A DNA stretch of 64,000 nucleotides from Stenopsyche tienmushanensis (lineage: Eukaryota; Arthropoda; Insecta; Trichoptera; Stenopsychidae): assembly GCA_008973525.1 (NCBI GenBank), contig WACJ01000501.1:620001-684000 (forward strand), read 5' to 3'. A program made the translations under genes and the position numbers. The notes under the pieces were generated by a model. It worked only from the letters and a program-made list of their open reading frames with translations. It was not told the DNA's origin and did no database searches. Every line of letters begins with the position of its first letter. Position 1 is the stretch's first letter. Shown here piece by piece: positions 47,700 to 59,047 of the stretch.

Positions 47700-48060
47700 T
47701 CGGTGGTATGTCATGTAAGTGGCGGCACGTGGCGACACGTGGGCCCAGCGCGGGGCATTGATTTGCAAGTATGAAGAGGTTGTTTGTGTTGATGGAGATG
47801 CAGGGCGAACACGTGGTAGGCGCACGTGGCGCCTCCGAGCCCCCGCCCCCAGCGAGCCGCGGAAAATCAATATGTCGGGCGTTCGCCCCGGTGGGGGCCA
47901 ACGACCTCGCACCTCCAGGGTCAGCGCTCCAGAGCCACTTCCGCGTCTGACGTCACGGGACTCCGCGCCTCTCCGCCGCGCTTCCGGCTCCCTCTGACTA
48001 CTTCCGCCCTCGAAATACGCCTGTTTGTTTTGTCGACTGTGCGTGCCCGAAATATGCTAA
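47700..48060. promoter_or_regulatory. CpG island with four CACGTG E-boxes and a CRE
   Basis: CACGTG occurs at 47726-47731, 47736-47741, 47810-47815 and 47823-47828, two close pairs in 103 bp. A perfect CRE (TGACGTCA) lies at 47948-47955. CACGTG is the site of class-B bHLH factors (Clock/Cycle, Myc/Max, USF); TGACGTCA is bound by CREB/ATF-type bZIP factors. Frames on both strands are unrecognised. A promoter is the simplest reading; the orientation is unknown. Confidence 0.5.
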
Positions 48061-48592
48061 GTGCGCCCAACGCGTACCACAAGTGGTATACATCCATAAT
48101 TAACCACTTATATAGCATCGATATTCAATAAGCGCACAGATACAATATTTTGTACTGAGTGAATCTAAAATCATAATTAAAATTATGTAATAAATCCATG
48201 GTACAGGGAGGGAATATTTTGGCATCCCTCTCGCCATAATCTTTCAGATGGGAGAAAAAGTCAATACTATCTCGCTGAAATGTGGGCGTAAACCAAGCTC
48301 TCGCTATGAGATTATTTATTGTTTAAAGACAAGTATTAGGGGAGTTAAATCCTTAGCATTAATTATGAAGAATTATTAATAATTTCGATCAATCGTTTAT
48401 CGAGATTTAGCCCATTTTCCTGTATCAGAAATAATATCAGGACTTCGAAGCGTTAATTTTATATCGGTTCGGTTACGGTTTCGTTCTGGGAAAATAGCTA
48501 CATATTTCGATTTTGATCCGGATTTAATTTAATTTCTAGCATAATTTAGAACATTTCATTCCTTCTTCTATAATAAGCATTCTACATGGATA

Positions 48593-48865
48593 ATGTCGAA
48601 ACTCTCTTTAACCTCTAAAGGAGTACTGTGCCAGGGCCTGGCATCCCCCCTCCACTTTTCAGAAAGAGCACTCTTGTACTTTGAGCTCGGAGACAGACAG
48701 AGACAGAGAGAGAACGTAGCGCAGTTCGGGAGACAGAGACGGGGAGCTTCCCCGCATGCATCGCACGATTGTATAAATCGGTAGCCTAAATTTATCGACT
48801 AATAATGATTACGATTTCAAATTTGTTATTTGTTTACGCAAAGAAATTACCGAATATTTTATGCT
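48593..48865 (+). repeat. 0.25-kb dispersed repeat, copy 2
   Basis: Direct copy of the repeat at 46139-46400 (start-to-start distance about 2.45 kb), with a small insertion of extra GAGACAGA units (48690-48712) not present in copy 1. Otherwise co-linear. Confidence 0.8.
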
Positions 48866-49029
48866 ATCTTTTACTAGCTTTCACACATAATGTCTTAAGT
48901 GTTTGGGTTGTCGAAATAATTTTTTTAAAAACATTTTGAAAAAATACCTAAAATTTCATCCTTTAAATCGTTATCGAGCATCCAAAGTCACATAAAATGC
49001 GCAAAAGAATGAGTAATGTCAACTTCTAA

Positions 49030-49215
49030 ATACTTAGGATAAGAATTTCTTTTGTGGGCACCTCTGTCATGCAATATTTCTCCCAAAAGTCTCCAGACCT
49101 GACACCAGTGATTTTTTTTTTTGCCTGGAAGACGTGCTCTATTCTGTGGCTCACACGGTCACCAGATCTAACCCCACTGGATTTCTTTGTTTAGGGACGT
49201 GCTGATTTTCTCTTT
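49030..49215 (+). pseudogene. Tc1/mariner third-Asp block, apparently duplicated
   Basis: At about 49140-49195 the sequence reads WLTRSPDLTPLDFFV followed by a stop and GRA, the third catalytic block (PPRSPDLTPLDFFLWG). About 80 bp upstream (49082-49140) another frame reads PKSPDLTPV then FFF and a GRRAL-like segment. The two stretches look like degenerate tandem copies of one block. Both are dead; no terminal repeats found. Confidence 0.6.
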
Positions 49216-49219
49216 GAAT

Positions 49220-50915
49220 GAGAAGTGTGCCGCGTTTTCAAATTGTTCAAAGATCGACCGTGATTAAGAAAGGTACAAATTCAACTATTTAAAATTGACA
49301 ATGGTCATTTTTGCTATTTCTATTATTTAACACAATGACAACAACATAAAATCCGCTAGCTTTTTGTAAGTAGGTGCCACACGAACTGTCAAAAGGCTGT
49401 ATATATATAAAAATTTGAGCAAAAACATGGTTTTTTTTGCATGAAATTTCTTCATTGAACTAGTCAAAATTAGTCCTACATATATTTAATAGTTATTCTA
49501 TTATTACAACGAAAACAGGACTACTGAATTGCTGGAATAATGCTGTAGCTGGGGGCCACGTTGTTCAGACGCGGAAATCGCACCCTATCATTCTGTATGA
49601 GCGCGTATGCGCACAGCCAAACACTCAGCTATATAATTAAATAACAATGATAATTTCGATAATCACTCATAAATCCCTTCTTACGTCCCCATAAGTGCTA
49701 TAGAGATTGCCTAAATCTTGATCATTAATATGGTATTATAAGAACGAAAAGATGTTATTTAACATAGTTTAATGCTAGGATAAAATGTTCAAGTTCATAT
49801 TAAGATACGTATTGATCGGTACTTCAAATTTCTATAATGCGGATTAATACAGAAGCATGGATCTTGATGAACTACAGTACAGAGCTGTTTAGAATTTATA
49901 AACGAGACACCACATGAATTATCCATAGCCAACAAAGAACGGGATAAATACATGCAATGTACTATTATCAACACAAATAATCCGTTCGATTATAAATGGA
50001 TAGTTTGTGATGGTTTTATATGTAAAAATATTATACTTATCTCGAACAGATATATTGTTTCCAATCTTTAAGCCTGGCTTAACGTCAAGGAACATTCATT
50101 TGTGAATGTGATGGAATGTATAAAGAGTTATCCACATTAATTTGCTTAAAGCAAAAATACGCTCCTTTAGTGCAAGAATATCCAGGAATTAAATTAGGAA
50201 TTTTTATGGCATCCTCCATATTTCGCCAATATGGCGCCTTTGAATATGCACAGAGCATTCCATCCGGGACAAACGAAGATATAATTAAAAATCATGTTCT
50301 TATTCATTTTTAATCAAAATCAAAATAATTTACGAAGAAAGCTTATTTTTATTGTGACAAAAAACTTTAGTTATAAGGGATAACCCCAGCGGGGATTCCC
50401 AATTGTCTTATATATGTATTTCCCTTCTCTACTCTAAAAACGATTTTTCATTTCTAAAAAAAAAAAACACATATTATCATATAACTATCTTTTTAATAAT
50501 AATTGAAACCAAGTCACAAAATAAACGATTTAGAATGTAATAAGAATCAGTCGATTCATAAAATTTCCCCGTAATTTTCGACCCCTGAGTGATTAATAGG
50601 AAAAATTGCGTCAATTCCATTTTAAAAAATCGTTACTAAACCAACATCAAAGTTTTCCATGATCATTTGGAAAATACTCTGCGAAATCCACATCACAATC
50701 ACGAAATTTCACGAGCCATTCATATTTAGTATTTTACACCGAATATTGCCACCTTCTTGTCAATGTAGCTGCCAAATCATTGATAACAGCTCATTTTGTT
50801 CATAAATCATTTGAAGCATTCTGTTTTGATTTTAAAATAAAAAAATGTATAAGTAAACGTTAAAATTAATAACGATATGAAGTAACTTGCTCGGAAATAG
50901 TTTAAGTTAAGGACG
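49220..50915. other. Unassigned AT-rich stretch
   Basis: No gene or repeat recognised. A 65-residue frame at 50116-50313 is unassigned. Confidence 0.45.
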
Positions 50916-50921
50916 AATTAC

Positions 50922-51707
50922 AAGCACAATATGGACGCTCGAGGTTTGTTTGATTATAGCGGCCATATTGTTGAAGCAATATCTGTTAAATTTATTGCTA
51001 ATATTTTAATAGTATATGGCAAATTATTATGGAAGATAATAATGTTGAATAACTTATGATAAACCATCAAATTTTATATTCATAATAAGCGCTACGTTTA
51101 TGAAAAGTTTTTTGCAATGTGTGATTTTATCTTCGCCACAATCGTCTTGCCGAGTCGACTATTCGATGTTATTCGAGTCAAACGATTCGATAAATAATCA
51201 GACAACACTCGTTCGTCATTGAAACGCAAGGTCTGCTATATACATTGCTACTGTGCATGAGAGTGTACGGGAAACCCCGAAGCAAGTAATTTCTCATTGT
51301 TCATAATAAGAACATGATCTATTGCGACTTCAACTAGACGAAATTTAGCAAGCCGAGGACATGTGGTTCCAAAAGGACGGTGCTACGTGTCACACAGCGC
51401 ATGCCACGATGGACATTCTGCACGAGCGATTTTAGGACATGTTTATCTCGTGCGATTTAACGCATTTAGACTTCTTCCTTTGGATAACTTCCATCCAGCA
51501 AATTCAGCCAGATTTATATGAGTTGTCAAAAATTGAACCTTCTGAATACGTCACACCAAGGAAAGTCGCGGCGGACATTTGAACGACATTATATTCAATA
51601 CTTAATGCCATAAAATAGTCTTTCAAATGAAAATAAAATTAAGTAGCTATCTCATACACAACATGTTTTATTTATTTTTAAAAATTGAGCGTCCTTATTG
51701 AAAGACC
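50922..51707 (+). mobile_element. Tc3-like Tc1/mariner element, deleted, both ends present
   Basis: Left terminus near 50930-50950 (ATATGGACGCTCGAGGTTTG), leader with TAGTATATGGCAAATTATTA, right terminus TTGAGCGTCCTTATTGAAAG (51686-51705). Coding remnants in order: helix-turn-helix (CTTCGCCACAATCGTCTTGC region, 51130-51200), a block near 51290-51350, MWFQKDGATCHTAHATMDIL (51361-51420, second catalytic Asp intact), a frameshifted third-Asp block near 51450-51480, and the C-terminal SRGGH-like tail near 51560. About 790 bp remain of an expected ~1.3 kb; several frameshifts. Non-functional. Confidence 0.8.
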
Positions 51708-51722
51708 GAAATTATTTTTTTG

Positions 51723-51760
51723 AATGTATGTATCAAGTTAATAAGTTTGATACATACATT
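51723..51760. repeat. Perfect hairpin next to a Tc terminus
   Basis: AATGTATGTATCAA (51723-51736) and TTGATACATACATT (51747-51760) are perfect 14-bp inverted arms with a 10-base loop, 16 bp beyond the right end of the Tc3-like element. Probably a fold-back scar; function unknown. Confidence 0.6.
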
Positions 51761-51764
51761 GAGA

Positions 51765-53080
51765 TTCTATGTTATAATCTTCATTGTATTCATTGAATTA
51801 TTCTAGATGAAATTATCCAGAAAATCACTTTCAATTGACAATAATCTCGCCATAAATACAAAAGTTTTGAGATTCGCTGGGAGTGAAATTGTATATGGAC
51901 AAAAATAGATAGTAATCCACATCCTCGAGTGATATCACTTTAATTATTCTACATCTCACGAACGAAATACAAAAATAACGGAACAACGTAAAAAATGATG
52001 GATCAACGTCCTGGTGAGTTGTACGACCCACGCTTTCAGAAGCGCCCCATTCGAAACAATGCTAGTCGTAATCTATAGATCGAACTTTGCCTAGTAAACA
52101 TGTATGTTAAAATATGACTGGAATGCCTCATTTGTATGGTGTGTAGATCCAGAATCTCGATCCCAAAATAAAATGGCGCCAAGTTGTATATGACAGCATC
52201 GATTGAAAAATTGAAATGCTAGCCTTGAAGACACGAAGATCTGGCCAGAAAAGTGGCTGGCGAATCGCAGAGGACAGGTTGACCCTTTTATGTGAACTCA
52301 AGAATAGAAAAGACAATGACACCTACCAAGGTCGTCTTAAATAAAACAAAGGGTAATGAAAGCGCACCGAAAGCTCCGGCGTGGGAAGTAGAGCTTTCAC
52401 ATAAATATAAATCCTAATGTTATAAAGTCTATCCCGCACCGCACAGTACGAAGGTGAAGTCTTCGACTCCCCGGGGACCTCCCCGAACTATCCATAAAAT
52501 TTTAGCACACTTCCTGCAGGGCATAAATACACATCAAAAAGAGATTCGACGAATATTAGCGGACTCAACGCCACGGACAAGATCAAAGTCGTTAATTTCA
52601 TACGGAAGATTGATGTGGACCATCTGAAAGAATATCGGGAGAACAACGTTGAAGACATTCGCACGAAATCGAGAATGATCTCTGACGAGGAAGTCGAAAT
52701 ACGAATGTCCGATTCCGAGAATCAATTCTATATTTGTGTGCGAAATCATTCTTAAATTTTCCCGGTATCATAATTTGCCATTTTATTTCGCGAATGCGAC
52801 CAATTCCGATGAAATTACTTTCGGGCGATGATGCTGGCATCGTAATTGGCAATTTGACCTCGAAAGATGACCTTTGATGCGCCAAATCTCAACATTGGCA
52901 CCGACAATACACATCGCATGCTATAATCCAATCAATAAATCAACTATCTTTTATGTGCTCATCAAACACATGTTATTTAACTATAAACGATTCTCATTAA
53001 TGGTAATAGCTGTTTGACTATCTAAAGATATGGTTAGAAAGCCCAACTATCGCCTAGCCATCGCCATAGTTAAATATTAA
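51765..53080. other. Unassigned stretch
   Basis: A 95-residue minus frame (52598-52885) is unrecognised. A small GC-richer patch lies at 52340-52490. No gene assigned. Confidence 0.4.
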
Positions 53081-53084
53081 CATA

Positions 53085-53110
53085 TCATTCAATAAGTTCG
53101 TAGTATTTGT
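53085..53110. repeat. Solo mariner-type terminus
   Basis: TCATTCAATAAGTTCGTAG followed by TATTTG matches the end of the 112-bp mariner miniature at 11544-11655. The partner end was not found. Confidence 0.5.
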
Positions 53111-53884
53111 TTTCACTTTATACTTTTTTTTCTCTAGATTCTTTTGTAGATTCCATATATTTATTTCTATTTCTTACCCTAGAAGTGATCTTACTAGCAA
53201 GAATAGCCTTTTTATTTAACACAAAGCCACATTACATATATTAGAATATCACATAAAGGTGCATTTGGATGACCTTTAACAACCAATAGATATATCTTTA
53301 TTATTCCGTACAAAAATAAAGACGATCTATCTAAAATATGATCTGACCTTTTATAATAGGAATCCAGGAAACAGCCCATTATATCAGCATATTTGGTTTG
53401 GGTCATTTAAATAGTTAAATAGAAAACCGAGTTGATCATAGGTTATATTCACTATTGAATCAATTCAAAGAAATAATAATGCGCTTCATAAGCATTCAAC
53501 TACATTTGCCAGGCTAAATGTCATCAATGACGATTTGATTTCGCTACGGTAATGAAACGCAATATTCATTAATATACAGCAGTATCTATTTAAGTCTGGT
53601 TTATTTATCAATAATATCAAAATAAAAGACAATGAACTCTAAACGCAACTGTTGTAATTGCCTTTTAAGTCACTGATAAATCTTGGTGTAGATAAGATTA
53701 ATGAAATGTTTGTGAATCGTTTTCAACGGTACAGACAATTTGTCAACGGGCATTATGCAATTAGAGTTTCTCATTAGTTATGTCGCTTTTCTTCAATGCA
53801 ATTCAAAATGATTTTTCATAAGCTTTATTGTATAAAATAATTTCCTGCATTGTCAATCGCCTTTTCTTTAAAGTAAAATCCAGC

Positions 53885-54470
53885 GGATTTTGACTAAAAA
53901 TAGTCTGAAAGGGTGGTTTTCAACCCTTCTACAGAACTCAAATGTTGACCTTTTAAAAATTGTTCCATAGAACGAAATAGATCATAATCAGATGATGTGA
54001 TCCGACAAAAATAAAGGGTGGAACAAGGCGATCCAGCCAATATATTAATGGTGCGTCTATTCACCAAAGCTGGTTTCTTTTGATGCAATTCTGCATTCAA
54101 TCTATCCAGCTGTTGACAATATACTTCTGCCAAAACTGTCTGACCTTGTGGCAATACTAGCAATCAAATTATTATTTTACCGCTGATATCGTGGCTGGTT
54201 AATGTGTGTGGGACCCAAACAGCTTATTTTAGAATGTCCAACTTCTTTAGGATCTTTTGAATACTGGATTCCAATATGACGACCATTTCTGATAATTTTT
54301 AGATGGTCAGTATCGGATTGTCCTCGATTGCAGACTTCTGGGCTGCTTTATCCATCAGGATATGTCATCCATTTCAAAGCTCCTCTTCCATATTTAAACA
54401 ACCAGATTTAATTTTTAAGCCATCTTTGACATTTATTGACATCTAATATTTCAGTGTAGCGGAAGTCGGG
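53885..54470 (-). pseudogene. mariner transposase relic
   Basis: Minus-strand mariner transposase. From 54470 downwards: CQRWLKN and FKYGRGALKWM (first helix-turn-helix region), KILKKLDILK then AVWVPHTLT (hLKKLGKVKK..VWVPHEL linker), and, in the frame 54163-53894, LVLPQGQTVLAEVYCQQLDR, LNAELHQKKPALVNRRTINI, then ITSSDYDLFRSMEQFLKGQH. The first-Asp and second-Asp (HQDNARPH) blocks are deleted; the third (APSDYHLF-like, SSDYDLF) remains. Stops occur upstream. It belongs to the same broad group as the 10.65-kb element but is a different copy. Confidence 0.8.
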
Positions 54471-54479
54471 AGAGCCGTC

Positions 54480-54800
54480 GGTTAGCTTTGGCTGCGGGAG
54501 GTCGTCCTTCCTACAGCCAGATCTCAATCTCTCTCTCTCTCGTGTGGAACCAATAGTTATTTAGAGAAGGGAATCTTTCTATTCGACGCCCGTCTATTCC
54601 CATCCATTCATCCAGCAACATCACGGTCCGATAGAAGAAGGGACCCGTGCGCTAGTGCGGCCATCCCGGCGAGCACATGGGGGCGGGGAGCCACCCGGGG
54701 ACTCCCGCAGATGGTCTCTATTGCTGCTGTCGCTTTCTTTTTCATATAATATTGAAAAATCATACAGCTCCACATATGTTGTTTCGACACATGTCTATTC
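54480..54800. promoter_or_regulatory. GC-rich patch
   Basis: GC-rich block with a CTCTCTCTCTC tract near 54530 and GGGGCGGGGAGCCACCCGGG at 54679-54698. No recognised coding sequence. Possible regulatory segment or GC-rich repeat. Confidence 0.25.
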
Positions 54801-54960
54801 CATTGTCGCTGGAGGGTTAAAAGAGTCGATTTTTTTCTGTCAAGCCGACGAACAGGTTGACATTCACACGAAAATTTTTAAAACACGTCCTTACGCTGCA
54901 CAGAGTCTATTTTGAAAAGGTTGCATCGAAGAAAACGACATCAGTTGTGGAAACATCTAA

Positions 54961-55898
54961 TACGAGGGGGATTTAAATATAATCCGGAATTTTGCGATAC
55001 AAATTTTATCTTATTATATATCTTATTTTTCTACATAATTTATTTTATTAGGAATACATTTATTCCATCGCATAGGAAGCTTATTTATCCAATCACTGAA
55101 GAAAGAAGGCTAGAAATATAATCTTGTGTTGCGCAACGCGTAATTATTCGTTTTCAAAGGTGTGAAATCAAGTGAAAATTTGAGGCACAGTTCGGACATG
55201 CTACTCTAAGTAAGATCCAAGTGTTTGATTGAACCCAAAAGTTACTACCTAGCCCTACTACTGCCAGCTGCTAGATGACGCTGAGGCTGCTAAAAGATGA
55301 AGAAATCCGATTTGAACTGTCTTCTTTCTGCTCGGGTGGGTGTTGTGACTCGGTGATGCTCATGATGCCCACCCATAAAACCCCAGGGGGGGAGTCAACC
55401 CTACGCCCGTGGGCAACTATTGAGCCCCTGGGGTAAGGATGTGAAGTAGAGGTGCGCGAAAGTAACCTCGTTGTATTGCTCATCAAACGCAGCTGGGGTG
55501 ACCCAGCTAACATAAGTTGGGTGCTCAGGTCACCCAGGTCTGAAGCTAATTTTCAGCAGAAACCTCGCCTCCTCTGGAGGGTGCGGAGCAAAAGGGGCGG
55601 GTGCCTGGACGCTCTGCGCGTAGCGTTTTCTCGTGGAGCTAAAGGATCAGTGGAAGGCATTAGGAGGGCAACGATTTCAAGACAACGTTGCGGTCGAACA
55701 ATACGTGCGCAACTAGTTTTCGGTCCAGCTGTCATCTTTCTTTAGTAACGGGATCAACAGGCTTATTATCCAATGGAATAAATGTATTTCTAAAGAAAGA
55801 AACTATGTAGAAAAATAAGATACTCCATTTGTATTTTTTATACATCACTAATAAATCTGTACAGCATAATTCCGGATTATATTTGAATCGCCCTCGTA
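54961..55898 (+). mobile_element. HTH_48-type mariner with replaced interior
   Basis: Ends are TACGAGGGGGATTTAAATAT (54961) and, read inwards from 55898, TACGAGGGCGATTCAAATAT, both continuing into AATCCGGAATT; similarity of the arms extends for roughly 150 bp (CTTATTTTTCTACATA, AATACATTTATTCCAT). At about 55150-55235 a frameshifted trace of the N-terminal transposase domain is present, closely similar to the minus-strand copy at 59356. From about 55255 to 55735 the interior is unrelated GC-rich sequence. About 940 bp in total. Confidence 0.75.
55255..55735. other. GC-rich segment inside the mariner (captured or inserted)
   Basis: A CpG-rich block bounded by mariner sequence on both sides. 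The minus strand has an 80-residue frame (55271-55513) containing MSITESQHPPEQKEDSSNR and a serine-rich end; the plus strand has a 97-residue frame (55452-55745). CCCCAGGGG and CCCCTGGGG form an inverted pair (55381, 55425). I cannot name the source; a GC-rich retroelement fragment or host sequence are alternatives. Confidence 0.4.
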
Positions 55899-55904
55899 TT
55901 TAAC

Positions 55905-56365
55905 GCTTTTTAATACTGTCTGAAAATGAAGACGGTTGTATATACCTGGAAGTATTTCAAATAGGGAAATTTTCACGTGAAATATTTAGGGGTGATGAAA
56001 TTTCTAAATTTAGTTTTTACGAGCCTCATGGGGGCACCGTGTGTGCCGGAGGCCCCTCGCAATTTCCATTTCTTTAAAGAGAGCTCATCTTTTTCCGTGC
56101 GAGATTTTTTTCCGACATGATACACTATCGACGATGTTTCGAAAGGGATTCGCCCCCGGACCGAAGCAGACGTCGGATAAATCCGTGACATTGGGGATGA
56201 GACCGTGACATTGGGAGATCGAGATGATCGGAAAGAATTTAGAAAGTGACGCAACGATTTGTGCGAATAGTCTGCGCGAAATGAATAAAAAAGGAATCGC
56301 TTCGAATAGAGGTTAAGCGTAAGGTTAATGTCAATAGCACGTGTTACGTAGTGTTGATGTTGATG
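55905..56365. other. Unassigned stretch
   Basis: A 148-residue minus frame (55973-56419), the longest but two in the window, overlaps here; its composition is arginine/serine-rich and I recognise no domain. Its start lies in the GC-rich island that follows. Not called as a gene. Confidence 0.3.
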
Positions 56366-56369
56366 ACCC

Positions 56370-56650
56370 TTCATTGAAGATGTTGCGATGGGCGGCATGC
56401 GGCGGGCAGCGGGCGGCATGCGGCATGCGTCATGCGTGATGATTAGCCCGTCAGCGAGGGGCGGGGTGAAGGGTGGCGCCCCCTACTCCCCGCCCCTCGG
56501 CGAGAGCAATAACCAGCTGGGGGTCAATGTCCCGCGTCCTGCGTCCCGCCGTTTTCCGCGTTCCGCCAGACTGTGCGCCTCTGTGTGCGTGCGTGTGCTG
56601 ACTCACGCTACGCTGTATTGGTGCCTCGGTATTGTGTATTGACGGACGAC
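56370..56650. promoter_or_regulatory. CpG island with GCGGCATGC repeats
   Basis: Imperfect tandem units of GGGCGGCATGCGGC / GCATGCGTCATGCGTGATG at 56387-56440, followed by a GC-rich block. Several GCATGC palindromes. Frames on both strands unrecognised. Candidate promoter. Confidence 0.35.
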
Positions 56651-56659
56651 TGAGACGAT

Positions 56660-57630
56660 GTCCTAACTGCATTTTTCGCTTAAATACCAAGAACGTATCA
56701 CTACTCCATTTTATTTTTAAGTTTATAACATTTTTAATACAATATATGCATCAAAATGAAACCATTCCACCGATCAAATTTAATTCGTATCGTCCGATAT
56801 AAACCATAATTAATTATCAATTCCGATATAAACCAAACGAATGGCATTTATGAAATAACAATTGGCGTTTTTTAAATATGAAAAATAGCTTAAACATTGA
56901 AATTTAGGTCGATCAATCAAGTCGATACAAATAGACCGTAATTTAATCGAGTCTGAAATCAATCCATTAAACAACTTTATCAAGTCAACCGAATGAGTTA
57001 TTTGTATTAAAAAAAAACAATGTAATTTTAAAACAATCAATCAATTAAAATCATCAAAATTACTAAATCACATCACAGATATTTCATTGAGTTATTTATG
57101 TTTGCATAATATTCACTAATTGGAAATTTTGTAATGTATAAAGAAATTTTGCAAAGATATACTGGAACTGTTAACCGCGAAAGGCGATTATATCGAGAAG
57201 CAAAAAATTAGCTATATCAAAGAGCGTTATGTAAATCGTTCATGGTTCACAGACGATAGAAAATAACAATCTAAAAGTAGGCCATTTTTTATCAATTACA
57301 TAGAAAAATTACTATAAGCAGGTTTGCTGATTTTACAGATTGTAAAATCCAAAAATATACGTTATGCGCGATATTTTATACGCAAATCCGTCATTGTTCC
57401 TCATCATACTCAGCGATGAACTTAATATATTATTATCGGTTTGCAAACAGGAATGGTAGCCGAATTCCATCGTGTGTGTCTTTTCAGCTCTTCCCATGAG
57501 CTCCAAAAAACGTGCGTTCATTTAAGTAATCGGCTGCGTTCAAACATGCGTCTTATAATTTTAATGCCTCCGCGCATATGTTCGCTCGCGTAGCCCAAAT
57601 TAAATTCGATAGCAGGAAGTTCATATGACT
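56660..57630. other. Unassigned AT-rich stretch
   Basis: No gene or repeat recognised. Confidence 0.5.
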
Positions 57631-57634
57631 AAAC

Positions 57635-57870
57635 CATAGGTTCCCAAACTTTTTAATTCGTGGATCACCTGTCGATTTTTCCTGTTTTGGGTAGACCGCC
57701 TGCAAATAGGTGTTATCTATGTTGAGTGTGAAGATGAATTATTAAATTTATGAGAAGTCAAATTGTTTTTCTGGTGATCGATATAAACCACTTCTGGAAT
57801 GACTGGATTAAATAAACGCATCAAGAATGAAAATATCAATATAATCATGATGAATGCGTGTTAATGGTGC
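57635..57870 (+). repeat. hAT-type terminus, relic
   Basis: CATAGGTTCCCAAACTTTTT then AATTCGTGGATCACC is the widespread hAT end type 'CAGnGGTTCCCAAACTTTTT...GTGGACCACC'. No transposase was recognised after it; the limit on the right is arbitrary. Confidence 0.55.
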
Positions 57871-57949
57871 TGAAAAATTGAATTTGATCAACAAATTCAC
57901 GTCCGATCGGATGGCGAGTATTTTTTATTAAAATTTTATAAAATATTTA

Positions 57950-58690
57950 TACTGTCGGCGCGTTGTACATTTCAACGGACGTCATTCATTCACGGGCTGG
58001 GCGATTTAAGCTAGGTCATGGTTGTTCTCGGCTCGATTATCGAACGGCGCTAATTTATATGAAATAATAAAAATAGAACATACCGTTTCGGATGCGCTCA
58101 AACGATGCAGTGGCGCGAAAATGATTTGCCGCCATGTGACACGTGACGTCACGGCCGTCGTTACATATTTACATTTTTAACGGCTACGAGTGATGTGCCG
58201 TTGCAGCCAACGAAAACGACACCGGCATTGTGCTGTAATCTCTCGTTAGACCCGTTCTAGAGCGACGGTCGTTGTACTCGCGCGGTCTCTATTTATATTA
58301 CAATTATTGTAATCTGCCAATGTTATGTGTATTATATTACGAGCGTGCCGTCGTTGCTTTCGGATCGGGCCGATTTTATGTCGTTTTATCGCCGGCGATT
58401 AATTTTCGCCCTGGCAACATCGTAGGTGAACGATGCGGCGCGATCTACTTGCCGGCGGTTCACTTTCGATTTTTGATTATTAACCTCGATCCACGTGAAG
58501 AATAATCTCGGCTGATGAAATGAAGAGTCGTGACGGAGAAGCCGTTAGCCAGCGAAGGGCCGACGGATGTGCGGTTGGCAGTAGTGAATGACAGCGCCGA
58601 GTGCGTTGACACGGCGACGTCACGAGTCTTTCACGTTTTCAGTCTATTTTTATACGAATCAAGTTCATTGTGCTCTCCGCGAGTCGTCGG
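57950..58690. promoter_or_regulatory. CpG island with overlapping E-box and CRE
   Basis: Between 58140 and 58151 the sequence CACGTGACGTCA combines a CACGTG E-box (58140-58145) and a perfect CRE TGACGTCA (58144-58151). CpG-rich over about 700 bp. GCCGCCATGTG precedes it. Unrecognised short frames. One of the better promoter candidates of the window; the strand is unknown. Confidence 0.45.
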
Positions 58691-59047
58691 CTTCTCGAAA
58701 TAGGGCGCACGACTCGATTAATTCACCTCCAATTACCGCACAGCTGTGGCGATGATGCCAAATCAACATTTATAAATATGATGACAAACGTCAAATGCGA
58801 TCATAGACAACGCCGTCGCAAACAGACTCACCATAGACAACGAGAGAGCCTCTGCCTTTTCAAACAAACGAATACACTTTAGATCGTACACTTGACCTTC
58901 AAATTATTTTAGAACATTTCACTAGAATCATGCTCGTTTAAACGCCGGCGTTAAAACCGCGAAGTATACAATATTTACAACACTCCAACTATTAGATAAT
59001 TAACAGATAAACGATTGCATGGCAACGTATAGTTGATAGTTTTAATT

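Noticed and set aside
55973..56419. 148-residue minus-strand frame
   Set aside because: Arginine/serine-rich, starts in a repeat-bearing CpG island and resembles no known family.
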